NCBI GenBank assembly: GCA_902797625.1
Contig: CADBTU010000110.1
Coordinates: 1-37,961 of the forward strand
Origin: an uncultured Bacteroidota bacterium
Lineage (GTDB): Bacteria > Bacteroidota > Bacteroidia > Bacteroidales > WCHB1-69
Length of the DNA: 37,961 bases
Direction of reading: 5' to 3'
The position numbers were made by a program, and so were the translations under genes. The notes beneath the pieces were generated by a model. It was not told the DNA's origin. It saw only the letters and a list, made by a program, of their open reading frames with translations, and made no database searches. Below are positions 25,070 through 33,173 of the stretch, piece after piece (within the stretch, counting starts at the first letter, position 1; each line of letters begins with the position of its first letter).

Positions 25070-26755
25070 ATGAAAAGATTTTTAACAGTTCTCACACTAA
25101 TCGTTTTAATAATCACAACATCAGCTCAACAAAATTTGTTGCAATATCAATCATTTGGTATTGGTGGTAGCGACACTTCTCTCACAGAAGTTACCGTATC
25201 TGGAAGTGAACTGATGATTCATTCTGCGAATAAGAAATCTGATAATCCTATCCCTGGAACAGCTAAACATTCAACTTTTATCGACTACGCACATGATACT
25301 GCATTTTACCAACTCTACTATTCTGAAACTGAAAAGTATTTCTCAGGTTTCAGTTTAAAAAACTCTAACGAATATGTCTTTGAAAAGAGTGAAAAAATTG
25401 GTAAATATAACTGTAAAAAATATACCACAACGTTGTTTTCCAACAAGATGGAAATCTGGATATGCGAAGATTTAGGATTTAGAGCTACTCCAACAACTAC
25501 TTTCGCTAATCTTCCTGGAACAGTAGTTCAAATTATCAGAAATGGAAATTATGTAACAAATCTTATCTCTATTAAAAAAGTTAAAAATATTAAAAATCTA
25601 ATACCATCTAATTTAGGTACTTTTCTTGATGGTAGAAGTCTTAACAACCTCGAAAAAGAGAAACTTACTATTACAATCCCCGTATTCGAAGATGCACAAA
25701 TATGTTTTAATCCTAAAATTATTAAACCTACTACCATACCTTACGACACCACCTTATCATTTTCAAACGGAACTGTCATTCTCAAAAGAATTCATGTAAA
25801 AGAGTTGCCCCCTCACTATCAAATTTTTGCTGAAGTTACTGAGCGTTCTAACGGAGATGCCTACGACCGTACAGGGTCAATTTTTATTATACCTGTAGAT
25901 AAAACACCTAATTTCTCTAACGCACTTCTCGAAGGAATAGAGAAACTCCCAATTTTTACCGATAAAAATAAAGAAGAATATCAGGGTATTAAACTTGAAG
26001 AAAATTATATTCCGTTGGTAGAATTGGTTAGATTTTTTACACCTTTCGGAGTTCATTATTTTAATCAGTACCGTTCGCTGCATAACAAAGATTGGGAAGA
26101 TGCAGCTTATTATAAGCAAGATATCAGCGATTTGAGAGATTTTCTTAAAGGTGATGTTTACATTGGAGCTTTTATTGGCAATTACGACGCTGGTGGCCAT
26201 AAGCTCTCACTTGATATTAAGGCATATCCTGAGGATAGAGAATGGATAATTCCTGAAAATCCTACAACTTGGTCGCTACCATTATTTAACACCTGCAACG
26301 TTATGGAGATGTCAGGACAAAACTATGGAAAACTTTTCGAGACCGATAGTCTTAAGGTTACATTTTATGTTCCTGAAGGAATTTCAAACTTACGTCTCCG
26401 TTACATTAGCACTGGACATGGAGGATGGGATACTGGCGACGAGTTTGTACCTAAAGAAAATACAATCATTATTGATGGAAAGGTTTGTTTTAAACATACT
26501 CCGTGGCGTAGTGATTGCGGAACTTATCGAGCTTTTAATCCTGCAAGCGGAAACTTTTGGAACGGTATTTCATCATCTGATTATTCTCGTTCTGGCTGGT
26601 GTCCTGGAACAGCTACTCAACCTGTATATTTCAATATTGGTAACTTAAAACCTGGCAAACATACAATAACTGTTGCAATACCTCAGGGTGCTCGCGAAGG
26701 TAATAATTTTTCAGCTTGGTGTGTTTCAGGTATTTTGTTAGGGGATTTGAAGTAA
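25070..26755 (+). CDS. PNGase F-type peptide N-glycosidase with extra N-terminal domain
   Basis: A 561-residue secreted enzyme (signal MKRFLTVLTLIVLIITTSA). The C-terminal third matches PNGase F, which releases N-glycans from asparagine: RYISTGHGGWDTGDEFVPKE (444-463), PWRSDCGTYRAFNPASGNF and SSSDYSRSGWCPGT, ending SAWCVSGILLGD. The N-domain of PNGase F is around 220-390. D266 (YDRTG) and E458 (GDEF) are likely equivalents of its catalytic Asp60 and Glu206. A further 200 residues precede it and look like a GLPGLI-type beta fold (FSGFSLKN, IGKYNCKKYTTT, LPGTVVQI). Type II PNGase F also has an extra N-terminal domain, so this may be that form. There is no T9SS tail. It lies 23 bp after porX, likely one transcript. 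Confidence 0.88.
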   Translation: MKRFLTVLTLIVLIITTSAQQNLLQYQSFGIGGSDTSLTEVTVSGSELMIHSANKKSDNPIPGTAKHSTFIDYAHDTAFYQLYYSETEKYFSGFSLKNSNEYVFEKSEKIGKYNCKKYTTTLFSNKMEIWICEDLGFRATPTTTFANLPGTVVQIIRNGNYVTNLISIKKVKNIKNLIPSNLGTFLDGRSLNNLEKEKLTITIPVFEDAQICFNPKIIKPTTIPYDTTLSFSNGTVILKRIHVKELPPHYQIFAEVTERSNGDAYDRTGSIFIIPVDKTPNFSNALLEGIEKLPIFTDKNKEEYQGIKLEENYIPLVELVRFFTPFGVHYFNQYRSLHNKDWEDAAYYKQDISDLRDFLKGDVYIGAFIGNYDAGGHKLSLDIKAYPEDREWIIPENPTTWSLPLFNTCNVMEMSGQNYGKLFETDSLKVTFYVPEGISNLRLRYISTGHGGWDTGDEFVPKENTIIIDGKVCFKHTPWRSDCGTYRAFNPASGNFWNGISSSDYSRSGWCPGTATQPVYFNIGNLKPGKHTITVAIPQGAREGNNFSAWCVSGILLGDLK

Positions 26756-26771
26756 TATATTAAGAACTGAT

Positions 26772-27938
26772 ATGCTGTCTCTAATTGCATTTTCACTTTA
26801 TCTTATAATTATTCCATTTTTAGTTCTTTTAGCATCAAAACGATGGAAAATAGTTGATAGAATTAACCCTATGGTGATTCTTTATATTATTGGTCTTATT
26901 GTTGGAAATATCGGACTAATCAACGAAAATGGACTTGTGGCTTGTACTAACTTTTCAAATGTTACGGTGTTGCTTGCAATTCCTCTTATGTTGCTGAGTT
27001 GCGACTTCAAAAAATGGTCTGCAAAATCATCACTTAAAGCATTCTTAGTTGGTCTTTTCAGTGTTATTATTGTTACAATTACGGGATTCTACATTTTTAG
27101 AGGTCAAGCATTTTCCGCAGGACTTAATACAAGTGAATTTGCTAAAGTTAGTGCTGGTATGACTGGCATTTACACTGGTGGTATTCCTAATTTTGCTCCA
27201 GTATCAAAAGCAGTTGGATTACCACAAAACCTATTTTTGATAATCTCTGGTTACGACATCATTGTTACTGCCTCTTATCTTCTTGTTATTGTTTTCTTTG
27301 GACGCAAACTTATAGATCTATTATTTCCAAAAGAAAAACAATCAAAATCTAATTATATTGCTGAGAAAGAAGAAGAAAAAAAAGAAGATACTAAATTATC
27401 AATTTCAACATTAACAAACCGAGCATTGGGAATTGTTGTTGCGATTGTTGTAGTAGCTGTTTCGGTTCTTCTATCAAAGATTATCCCTATAGATAACTCA
27501 ACAGCTGTAATAATAATAATAATAACTACAATATCTATCATGTGCACATTCCTTAAATCTGTAAAAAAATTAAAAGGAACGTTTGATTCTGGATTATATT
27601 TCGTTTACGTATTCTGTCTCGCGGTTGCAACAATGGTAAATCTTCATGAGATGGATTTCTCAAAATACTTATTTATCCTATTCTATGTAGCATTTGCTGT
27701 TTATGGTTCACTAATATTACAAATCATTGGGGCAAAGATATTCAAGATTAGCGGTGCACTAACTCTCACAGCATCAATATCTTTAATAAATTCACCGCCA
27801 TTTGTGCCAATGGTGGCTGCGTCTCTCAATAACAGAGATATAATTCTTCCAGGCATTGCCATAGGACTACTCGGATATGCAGCTGGCAATTATCTCGGTA
27901 TAGGAATATTCTACCTTTTAGAGGCAATTCCCATTTAA
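26772..27938 (+). CDS. DUF819 family membrane protein
   Basis: A 388-residue protein with about ten to twelve hydrophobic helices, of the DUF819 family (PF05684). Members include YjcL-like proteins and have unknown transport roles. Family-like sequence is seen in the first half (GMTGIYTGGIPNFAPVSKAVG, split as GMTGIYTGGI and PNFAPVSKAV, about 133-152) and in the second half (SLINSPPFVPMVAASLNNRD, then GIAIGLLGYAAGNYLG). The two halves have similar Gly/Pro loops, as in inverted-repeat transporters. A charged cytoplasmic loop (AEKEEEKKEDTK) divides them. It starts 16 bp after the PNGase gene and ends 6 bp before a convergent gene, with no terminator between. Confidence 0.85.
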   Translation: MLSLIAFSLYLIIIPFLVLLASKRWKIVDRINPMVILYIIGLIVGNIGLINENGLVACTNFSNVTVLLAIPLMLLSCDFKKWSAKSSLKAFLVGLFSVIIVTITGFYIFRGQAFSAGLNTSEFAKVSAGMTGIYTGGIPNFAPVSKAVGLPQNLFLIISGYDIIVTASYLLVIVFFGRKLIDLLFPKEKQSKSNYIAEKEEEKKEDTKLSISTLTNRALGIVVAIVVVAVSVLLSKIIPIDNSTAVIIIIITTISIMCTFLKSVKKLKGTFDSGLYFVYVFCLAVATMVNLHEMDFSKYLFILFYVAFAVYGSLILQIIGAKIFKISGALTLTASISLINSPPFVPMVAASLNNRDIILPGIAIGLLGYAAGNYLGIGIFYLLEAIPI

Positions 27939-27944
27939 ATATCC

Positions 27945-28487
27945 TTACTGGATGTTCTCCTCTATCATTTCCTTAATATAGTTCATAACTTCTGGCTCTT
28001 GAAGCGAAACTCCATCTAAGGCTTCATATAATTCAGTTGTATCAAGAATATAGTTAACATCTCGTTTTGAATTTGAGCGAACAAAATGAAAAACAAAATG
28101 TATTTCAGGGTGTGCTGCAACAGTTAAAACCATAGTACCAGCAAGGTCGCCCATAGGTGGACGGTCTATGTGAGTTAATCCGAATACTGCAGTTACAATA
28201 GTACCTTCGCCCTCTTTACTGATTATATTCAATGAACCGTTTGTCATTTCAGCATTCTGCTTTAATAACGGAAGTCCAAGACCAACTTTGCGGGTGGTGC
28301 GAGTTGTAAAAAAAGGATTGATAACATTTTTCACCATCTCTTCACTCATGCCACAACCATCATCTTTAAAGACAAGAGTTAACGTATCTGTAGAATAATC
28401 TTCTGATACTTCGAGAGTGATGTTTTTTGCTTTTGCACGCGTGGAATTTTGAAGAATATCCATTATGTGCATCGACAAATCTTTCAT
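27945..28487 (-). CDS. GHKL ATPase with C-terminal extension, second redox-module copy
   Basis: A 180-residue protein. Its first 110 residues are a histidine-kinase-type ATPase domain without the phospho-accepting helix. Boxes are the N-box (DILQNSTRAKA, 10-20), G1 (DDGCGMSEEM), G2 (KVGLGLPLLKQ) and G3 (GEGTIVTAVF). The last 70 residues (from HIDRPPMGDLAG) form an extra alpha/beta domain. This type is known beside NAD-linked hydrogenase genes in anaerobes, between NuoE- and NuoF-like subunits. Here it ends a DUF4410 - PHP - DRTGG - ATPase operon, with a 2-bp gap from the DRTGG gene. It differs from the short ATPase at 2426-2845, so the two are related members, not duplicates. The partner and phosphorylation target are unknown. 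Confidence 0.8.
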   Translation of the reverse strand: MKDLSMHIMDILQNSTRAKAKNITLEVSEDYSTDTLTLVFKDDGCGMSEEMVKNVINPFFTTRTTRKVGLGLPLLKQNAEMTNGSLNIISKEGEGTIVTAVFGLTHIDRPPMGDLAGTMVLTVAAHPEIHFVFHFVRSNSKRDVNYILDTTELYEALDGVSLQEPEVMNYIKEMIEENIQ

Positions 28488-28489
28488 AT

Positions 28490-28825
28490 TTAGTTGTTTA
28501 GATACTTATAAATTTGCCCTGCAACTTCAAAGGTTTGCTCAGAAGTTCCTAAAACAGGTATATCTTCCTCTTTAGCCTGTTCAAGCATATCGTCGTCAGG
28601 TTTATTACTTTTAACAAGTATCACACAAGCAAGCTCTTTAAGCGAAGCTATTGCTATAACATTTTTATGAGTTTGAAGTGTTACCCAAGCATGACCTTCT
28701 TGAGCGAACCCCATCACGTCACTCAATAAATCCGACACATAACCACCTTTAATTTCTGTGTCCATATTATCTTCACCGCAAAAAACGGTCAGATTCATTT
28801 TTTCAACTAATTCTCTAACTGTCAT
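28490..28825 (-). CDS. DRTGG-domain protein, PHP-linked copy
   Basis: A 111-residue protein made of one DRTGG-like domain. It is related to the one at 2861-3208: both begin MT(I/V).E(I/L)(I/V), have SDL(L/M)SDV near residue 32, and share DDMLE.A...D and a C-terminal F..(A/S)G..Y pattern. Identity by eye is about one third. It starts 38 bp after the PHP gene and ends 2 bp before the ATPase gene, so translation may be coupled. The domain probably binds a small ligand. Pairing of a DRTGG protein with a GHKL ATPase, seen in both operons of this window, suggests that they work together. Confidence 0.75.
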   Translation of the reverse strand: MTVRELVEKMNLTVFCGEDNMDTEIKGGYVSDLLSDVMGFAQEGHAWVTLQTHKNVIAIASLKELACVILVKSNKPDDDMLEQAKEEDIPVLGTSEQTFEVAGQIYKYLNN

Positions 28826-28863
28826 AATTTCAATTATATTTGATATTTCTAATTTTTTTATTG

Positions 28864-29610
28864 TTATTCTAACGACAACAACACTTCACGACCATCCTCG
28901 CCGTGCAAGGCTTTACGAATTTCATCAAAACTACGAGTTTCCATTCTCAAATAGCATGGAGAAAAACCAATTCTATCGGGAAAGTGAGCATCAGAACTTC
29001 TTGTAAACATTTTGTTTTTCAAGTATTTGTGAGTTTTTAAAATTTCTTCTTTATCTCCACGGTCAGATAATTCCACTGCATCATATTCTAAATCAAAAGG
29101 TATAAAACCTAACTGTCCAATAAGACTGTTTTTTTGTTTGTCGATATGTGCTGGTATAAAAAGTCCACCAAGACAATGAACTTTGTCTGCAATTTGATTA
29201 ACATTTTGATCAATAGCAGAAGTTAAAAGTCGAGGTTCTTCATATACGATATTCATCTCTTCATCAATCTGAACTTGGTCGCCAAAAACATCTGGATCAT
29301 TGGGGATATTTGGTAGATATTGATCTAAATATTGTTGAAATAACTCTAAAGAGTCGTAATCTCCAAAATAAGCAAGACAATGTGCTTCCTCTTTGGTGGT
29401 AACTTCAGCACCATAAAGCACAAAAATATCTCTATTGTGGGAATAGTGTTCAGCCAAGCGACAATGACGAGTAGAATTATGGTCAGTGATAGCAATAACA
29501 TCAATACCTTTCTCCAAAGCTATGGATATGATACTTTCAGGAGTCATATCCAAATCGCCACACGGAGATAAAAGGGTATGGTTATGCAAGTCTGCCTTAT
29601 AAATATTCAT
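28864..29610 (-). CDS. PHP-domain phosphoesterase
   Basis: A 248-residue stand-alone PHP protein. All metal-binding motifs are visible: DLHNHT (7-12), ITDHNST (about 41-47), the acidic GAEVTT (67-72), PAHID (near 154-158) and SSDAHFPD (near 209-216). This set indicates a trinuclear-metal phosphoesterase, of the group that includes nucleoside-phosphate and oligonucleotide phosphatases. The substrate is unknown. It lies 10 bp after a DUF4410-like gene and 38 bp before the DRTGG gene. PHP genes are recurrent members of hydrogenase-associated regulatory clusters in anaerobes, which supports a signalling role here, perhaps hydrolysing a nucleotide signal. Confidence 0.85.
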   Translation of the reverse strand: MNIYKADLHNHTLLSPCGDLDMTPESIISIALEKGIDVIAITDHNSTRHCRLAEHYSHNRDIFVLYGAEVTTKEEAHCLAYFGDYDSLELFQQYLDQYLPNIPNDPDVFGDQVQIDEEMNIVYEEPRLLTSAIDQNVNQIADKVHCLGGLFIPAHIDKQKNSLIGQLGFIPFDLEYDAVELSDRGDKEEILKTHKYLKNKMFTRSSDAHFPDRIGFSPCYLRMETRSFDEIRKALHGEDGREVLLSLE

Positions 29611-29620
29611 TTAGGCTATG

Positions 29621-30205
29621 CTAAAGTTTTGCAACCATTTTTGCTAAATCCTGCGCTATCGCTTTCACTCCTTTTTTTGCCAAATCTTCATATTTGCGTG
29701 TATCCATAACCGACAATCTTTTCTGGCTAAAGCGAATCACCTCATCATTTCCATCAAAGACAACACCATCAGTGGAAAACTTTGCATTCCCTGCTCCAAA
29801 TCCAACCCAAGCACGCAACGCACGGCTTCCCAAATCTAACTCTTTCCATTTCAGATGGATAACAATAGCTTCAGAATCCCTGAAATCAATTTTGTCTGCA
29901 ACTTTTACAGTATATCCTTGCTTCTGGAGATTATTCTGCATCTCTTCAGCAATAATTTCAGATAAATTTTTCAAAATTTTTGTAACAATTGGATAATTGT
30001 CGTTGTTTTTTTGAGGTAGAGCCACCTCTGATGTTTCAACAGGAAGAATATAAACTATCTTTCTTTGTGTAAAATTATAAGGCTTAATAACCTCAAGCTC
30101 ATCTATAGTATTTTTCCATTCTGTATATTTTCCGACTTCTGTTTGTGCGGTCAGTGAACATATCATAAAATTTACCAAGGTTAAAACTATCATACATTTT
30201 TTCAT
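29621..30205 (-). CDS. DUF4410-like secreted protein
   Basis: A 194-residue exported protein with a signal peptide (MKKCMIVLTLVNFMICSLTA, cut before QTEV). The middle (NLSEIIAEEMQNNLQKQGYTVK) and the block RALRAWVGFGAGNAKFS followed by strands resemble DUF4410 lipoprotein-like proteins, though the Cys of a lipobox is not well placed. No enzymatic role is known. It is the first gene after the minus-strand promoter at 30251-30258, and the PHP gene begins 10 bp behind it. An envelope protein at the head of a cytoplasmic signalling operon is unexpected, so it may belong to the system or merely share the transcript. Confidence 0.6.
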   Translation of the reverse strand: MKKCMIVLTLVNFMICSLTAQTEVGKYTEWKNTIDELEVIKPYNFTQRKIVYILPVETSEVALPQKNNDNYPIVTKILKNLSEIIAEEMQNNLQKQGYTVKVADKIDFRDSEAIVIHLKWKELDLGSRALRAWVGFGAGNAKFSTDGVVFDGNDEVIRFSQKRLSVMDTRKYEDLAKKGVKAIAQDLAKMVAKL

Positions 30206-30250
30206 ACTTAACGCATTTTTATATTAAAGTTACTAAAAATTAAAAGTTTG

Positions 30251-30258
30251 CAAATGTA
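30251..30258 (-). promoter_or_regulatory. Promoter -7 box of the DUF4410-PHP-DRTGG-ATPase operon
   Basis: The minus strand reads CTACATTTGCA, a perfect TAnnTTTG, 45 bp upstream of the ATG at 30205. I see no other -7 box before the following three genes, so they are probably one transcript. Confidence 0.6.
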
Positions 30259-30292
30259 GTTTTTTTATCGTTACAAGATTTAATTTTTTTTG

Positions 30293-30300
30293 TAATATTG
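30293..30300 (+). promoter_or_regulatory. Promoter -7 box of pgi
   Basis: TGTAATATTGC differs from TGTAnnTTTGC at one base. It lies 45 bp upstream of the pgi ATG at 30346 and is divergent from the minus-strand promoter at 30251-30258. Confidence 0.45.
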
Positions 30301-30345
30301 CGCATTCAGTTCATTCTTAGAAAGAATTTTCAAAAAATATCGGTT

Positions 30346-31653
30346 ATGAATATAAATTTCACATTTGAAGATGCTTTTTTTGCATTAAAAGAGAATAAGT
30401 TAAACATTTTAAAACAAATTTCTGAAGATATTTTAAATAAGGTGTTGCAAAAAAATGGAAGAGGAAACGATTTTTTAGGTTGGGTAAATCTTCCTGAAAC
30501 AATTTCTGAATCTGATTTTGAAAACATAGATAAATGCGTTGAAAAATTTTCTGACAAGTCTGAAATTATTGTTGTAATCGGTATTGGTGGTTCTTATTTG
30601 GGAGCACGTGCTGTGATAGAAGCTCTTCAACACTCATTTTCACATTTTGTAAAAAATGATAAACCACATATTCTTTATGCTGGCAACAACATCAGTGAGG
30701 ATTATCTCCACGATTTGCTTGATGTTCTGAACAACTATAATTATTCGATGATTGTAATTTCAAAATCTGGAACAACTACAGAACCAGCTTTAGCATTCAG
30801 AATTTTGAAGAAGCACTGTGAAGATAAATACGGGTACGAAGAGGCTCGAAATCGTATTATAGCAATCACTGACAGAAGTCGCGGTGCATTAAAAACAATG
30901 GCCAACAAAGAAAAATATCCTACTTTTGTAATACCAGATGACGTAGGAGGAAGATATTCTGTACTCACTCCTGTTGGACTTCTTCCGATAGCTTTTGCTG
31001 GATTTAATATCAGAGAGTTGGTAAGAGGTGCTTTAGAGATGCAAAAATTTGTTTCCGAGAACAACACTTTTGATAATAATCCTGTTCTCCAATACGCAAC
31101 AGTTAGGAATTTGTTGTATAACGATGGTTTGAAAGTTGAACTTATGGCTTCGTTTGAACCTCAACTTTTCTATTTTATTGAGTGGTATAAACAACTTTTC
31201 GGTGAAAGTGAAGGGAAAGAACATAAAGGTATTTTCCCTGCAGGAGCAATCTTTTCAACAGATTTACACTCTTTAGGTCAATACATTCAAGAAGGTACGC
31301 GGCAAATTTTTGAAACAGTTATTGCCGTTGAAAATGCTCATCATAAAGTTGCAATCCCCCACGACTCAGAAGATCTTGATAATCTAAATTATTTACAAAA
31401 CCGTTCTATAAATGAAATCAATCAAATAGCACGTAAAGGAACTTGCATGGCTCACATTGAGGGAAAAGTTCCTAATTTAAGAATTATCATACCTGAAATT
31501 AACGAATATTATCTCGGTCAACTTATATATTTCTTTGAGATAAGCTGTGCCATTAGCGGATATATGCTCAATGTTAATCCTTTCGATCAACCTGGCGTTG
31601 AAGCTTACAAAACTAACATGTTTAAACTTTTGGGAAAACCTATAGTTAAGTAG
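30346..31653 (+). CDS. pgi: Glucose-6-phosphate isomerase
   Basis: A 435-residue isomerase for glucose-6-phosphate and fructose-6-phosphate in glycolysis. The family signatures are VISKSGTTTEPALAFRILK (about 137-155), GGRYSVLTPVGLLPIAFAG (near 200-218) and GLPILLA-type C-terminal part with FDQPGVEAYK (near 412-421). GIGGSYLGARA, near residue 80, binds the sugar phosphate. I start at ATG 30346 (MNINFTFEDAFF). A frame from 30298 exists, but it begins beside the promoter box. The protein is the short form common in Firmicutes and Bacteroidota. The symporter gene begins 12 bp after its stop. Confidence 0.95.
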   Translation: MNINFTFEDAFFALKENKLNILKQISEDILNKVLQKNGRGNDFLGWVNLPETISESDFENIDKCVEKFSDKSEIIVVIGIGGSYLGARAVIEALQHSFSHFVKNDKPHILYAGNNISEDYLHDLLDVLNNYNYSMIVISKSGTTTEPALAFRILKKHCEDKYGYEEARNRIIAITDRSRGALKTMANKEKYPTFVIPDDVGGRYSVLTPVGLLPIAFAGFNIRELVRGALEMQKFVSENNTFDNNPVLQYATVRNLLYNDGLKVELMASFEPQLFYFIEWYKQLFGESEGKEHKGIFPAGAIFSTDLHSLGQYIQEGTRQIFETVIAVENAHHKVAIPHDSEDLDNLNYLQNRSINEINQIARKGTCMAHIEGKVPNLRIIIPEINEYYLGQLIYFFEISCAISGYMLNVNPFDQPGVEAYKTNMFKLLGKPIVK

Positions 31654-31665
31654 CTTTCATAACAG

Positions 31666-33150
31666 ATGCAGACCTTTATTTTTACATTCTTTGCTCTATA
31701 TGTAGTTATGCTTTTTATAATCACAAGCGTAACTTCTCGGAAAACAGATAAAATGAGCTATTTTACTGGCAACCGCAAATCACCATGGTTTGTGGTTGCA
31801 TACGGTATGATTGGAAGTTCTCTATCGGGTGTAACTTTTATGTCTGTTCCTGGCGATGTATATACCACTCAGTTTACTTATCTCGGTGTTGTTTTGGGGT
31901 ATATTCTTGGATATATCGTCATCGGTTTATTGCTTCTGCCACTCTATTATCGACTTAATGTTACATCTATATACGAATATCTTGGGGAACGTATTGGTAA
32001 TGAAGCTCATAAAACTGGTGCTTTGTTCTTCTTTATTTCAAGACTTTTGGGATCTGCTTTAAGAATGTATTTGGTAATTTTCGTATTACAAATCTTCGTT
32101 TTTGATGGGTGGAATATTCCTATATGGGCAACTGCAACAGTGATGATTGCTATTATTCTACTTTACACTTTTCGTGGCGGAATAAAAACTGTAGTTTGGA
32201 CTGACATGTTGCAAACCACATTTTTAATTTGTGCTTTGATAATTACTATCGTGGTTATTTTCAAAAATATGAACACAACAATCAGCGACATCTGGCAACA
32301 GATGGCCATTGTAGGCAAAGGCGAAACCGATTGTCGCACGGTGTTCAATTTAGACTGGCGTAATAATAGTTATTTTCTTAAGCAAATATTCGGAGGAATG
32401 TTTATAACAATTGCCATGACAGGACTCGATCAAGATATGATGCAAAAAAATCTTTCCTGCAAATCTCTAAAAGAATCTCAACGAAATATGCTTTCTTTCA
32501 CCATTATTCTTGTTTTAGTAAACCTGTTATTTTTATTTTTAGGCGGACTCCTCTTAGTATTTGCAAATAATAATGGTGTTGATGTAAGTCAATTTCCTAC
32601 CGATAGAATATATCCAGAAATAGCGTTTAATTATCTTGGAAAAATTGGTGCCTTAGTTTTTGTTTTCGGTCTTATTTCTGCAGGATTTTCGAGTGCTGAT
32701 GGAACCTTTACTGCTTTAACTACAACTGTTTGTTATGACATTCTTAATATCGAATCTCGGTTTACAGATGAAAATGCACAAATACGCGTACGTCGCATAG
32801 TTCATTTAGTAATTTCAATACTATTTTTGACTGTTATACTGATAGTTGCAAATCATCACAATGATGCGCTTATACGCATTATTTTCATGGTTGCATCTTA
32901 CACTTATGGTCCTATACTCGGATTGTTTGTATTTGGGATGTTTACAAAACGTATTATCCCAGAAAATCGAAGGTTCCTTGTTCCAATAATATCTGTATCT
33001 ATTCCAACAATATGTTATTTTCTTGCTTCCAACTCCACTACCCTATTAAATGGATATAAATTTGGATATGAACTTCTTGTTTTAAATGGACTTATGGTAT
33101 TTATAACATTGTTATCCATTAGTAAAAATAAATTTCAATTAACCACTTAA
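31666..33150 (+). CDS. Sodium:solute symporter (SSS family)
   Basis: A 494-residue membrane protein with about 13 helices, typical of the SSS family that couples sodium entry to solute uptake. Family features are FTGNRKSPWFVVAYGMIGSS near the start, SLSGVTFMSVPGDVYTTQF (unwound first helix), and the motif GLISAGFSSADGTFTALTT (near 334-352), which carries the Ser residues of the second sodium site. Substrates in the family include sugars, sialic acid, nucleosides and vitamins. No neighbour settles which is used here, although pgi just upstream hints at a sugar. It is 23 bp from the aquaporin gene. Confidence 0.88.
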   Translation: MQTFIFTFFALYVVMLFIITSVTSRKTDKMSYFTGNRKSPWFVVAYGMIGSSLSGVTFMSVPGDVYTTQFTYLGVVLGYILGYIVIGLLLLPLYYRLNVTSIYEYLGERIGNEAHKTGALFFFISRLLGSALRMYLVIFVLQIFVFDGWNIPIWATATVMIAIILLYTFRGGIKTVVWTDMLQTTFLICALIITIVVIFKNMNTTISDIWQQMAIVGKGETDCRTVFNLDWRNNSYFLKQIFGGMFITIAMTGLDQDMMQKNLSCKSLKESQRNMLSFTIILVLVNLLFLFLGGLLLVFANNNGVDVSQFPTDRIYPEIAFNYLGKIGALVFVFGLISAGFSSADGTFTALTTTVCYDILNIESRFTDENAQIRVRRIVHLVISILFLTVILIVANHHNDALIRIIFMVASYTYGPILGLFVFGMFTKRIIPENRRFLVPIISVSIPTICYFLASNSTTLLNGYKFGYELLVLNGLMVFITLLSISKNKFQLTT

Positions 33151-33173
33151 TTATTAATCAAAATTTCAAAGTT

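Noticed and set aside
27511-27526. Short ATA/AAT repeat run in the DUF819 gene
   Set aside because: It encodes an isoleucine run within a membrane helix, so it is explained by the protein.
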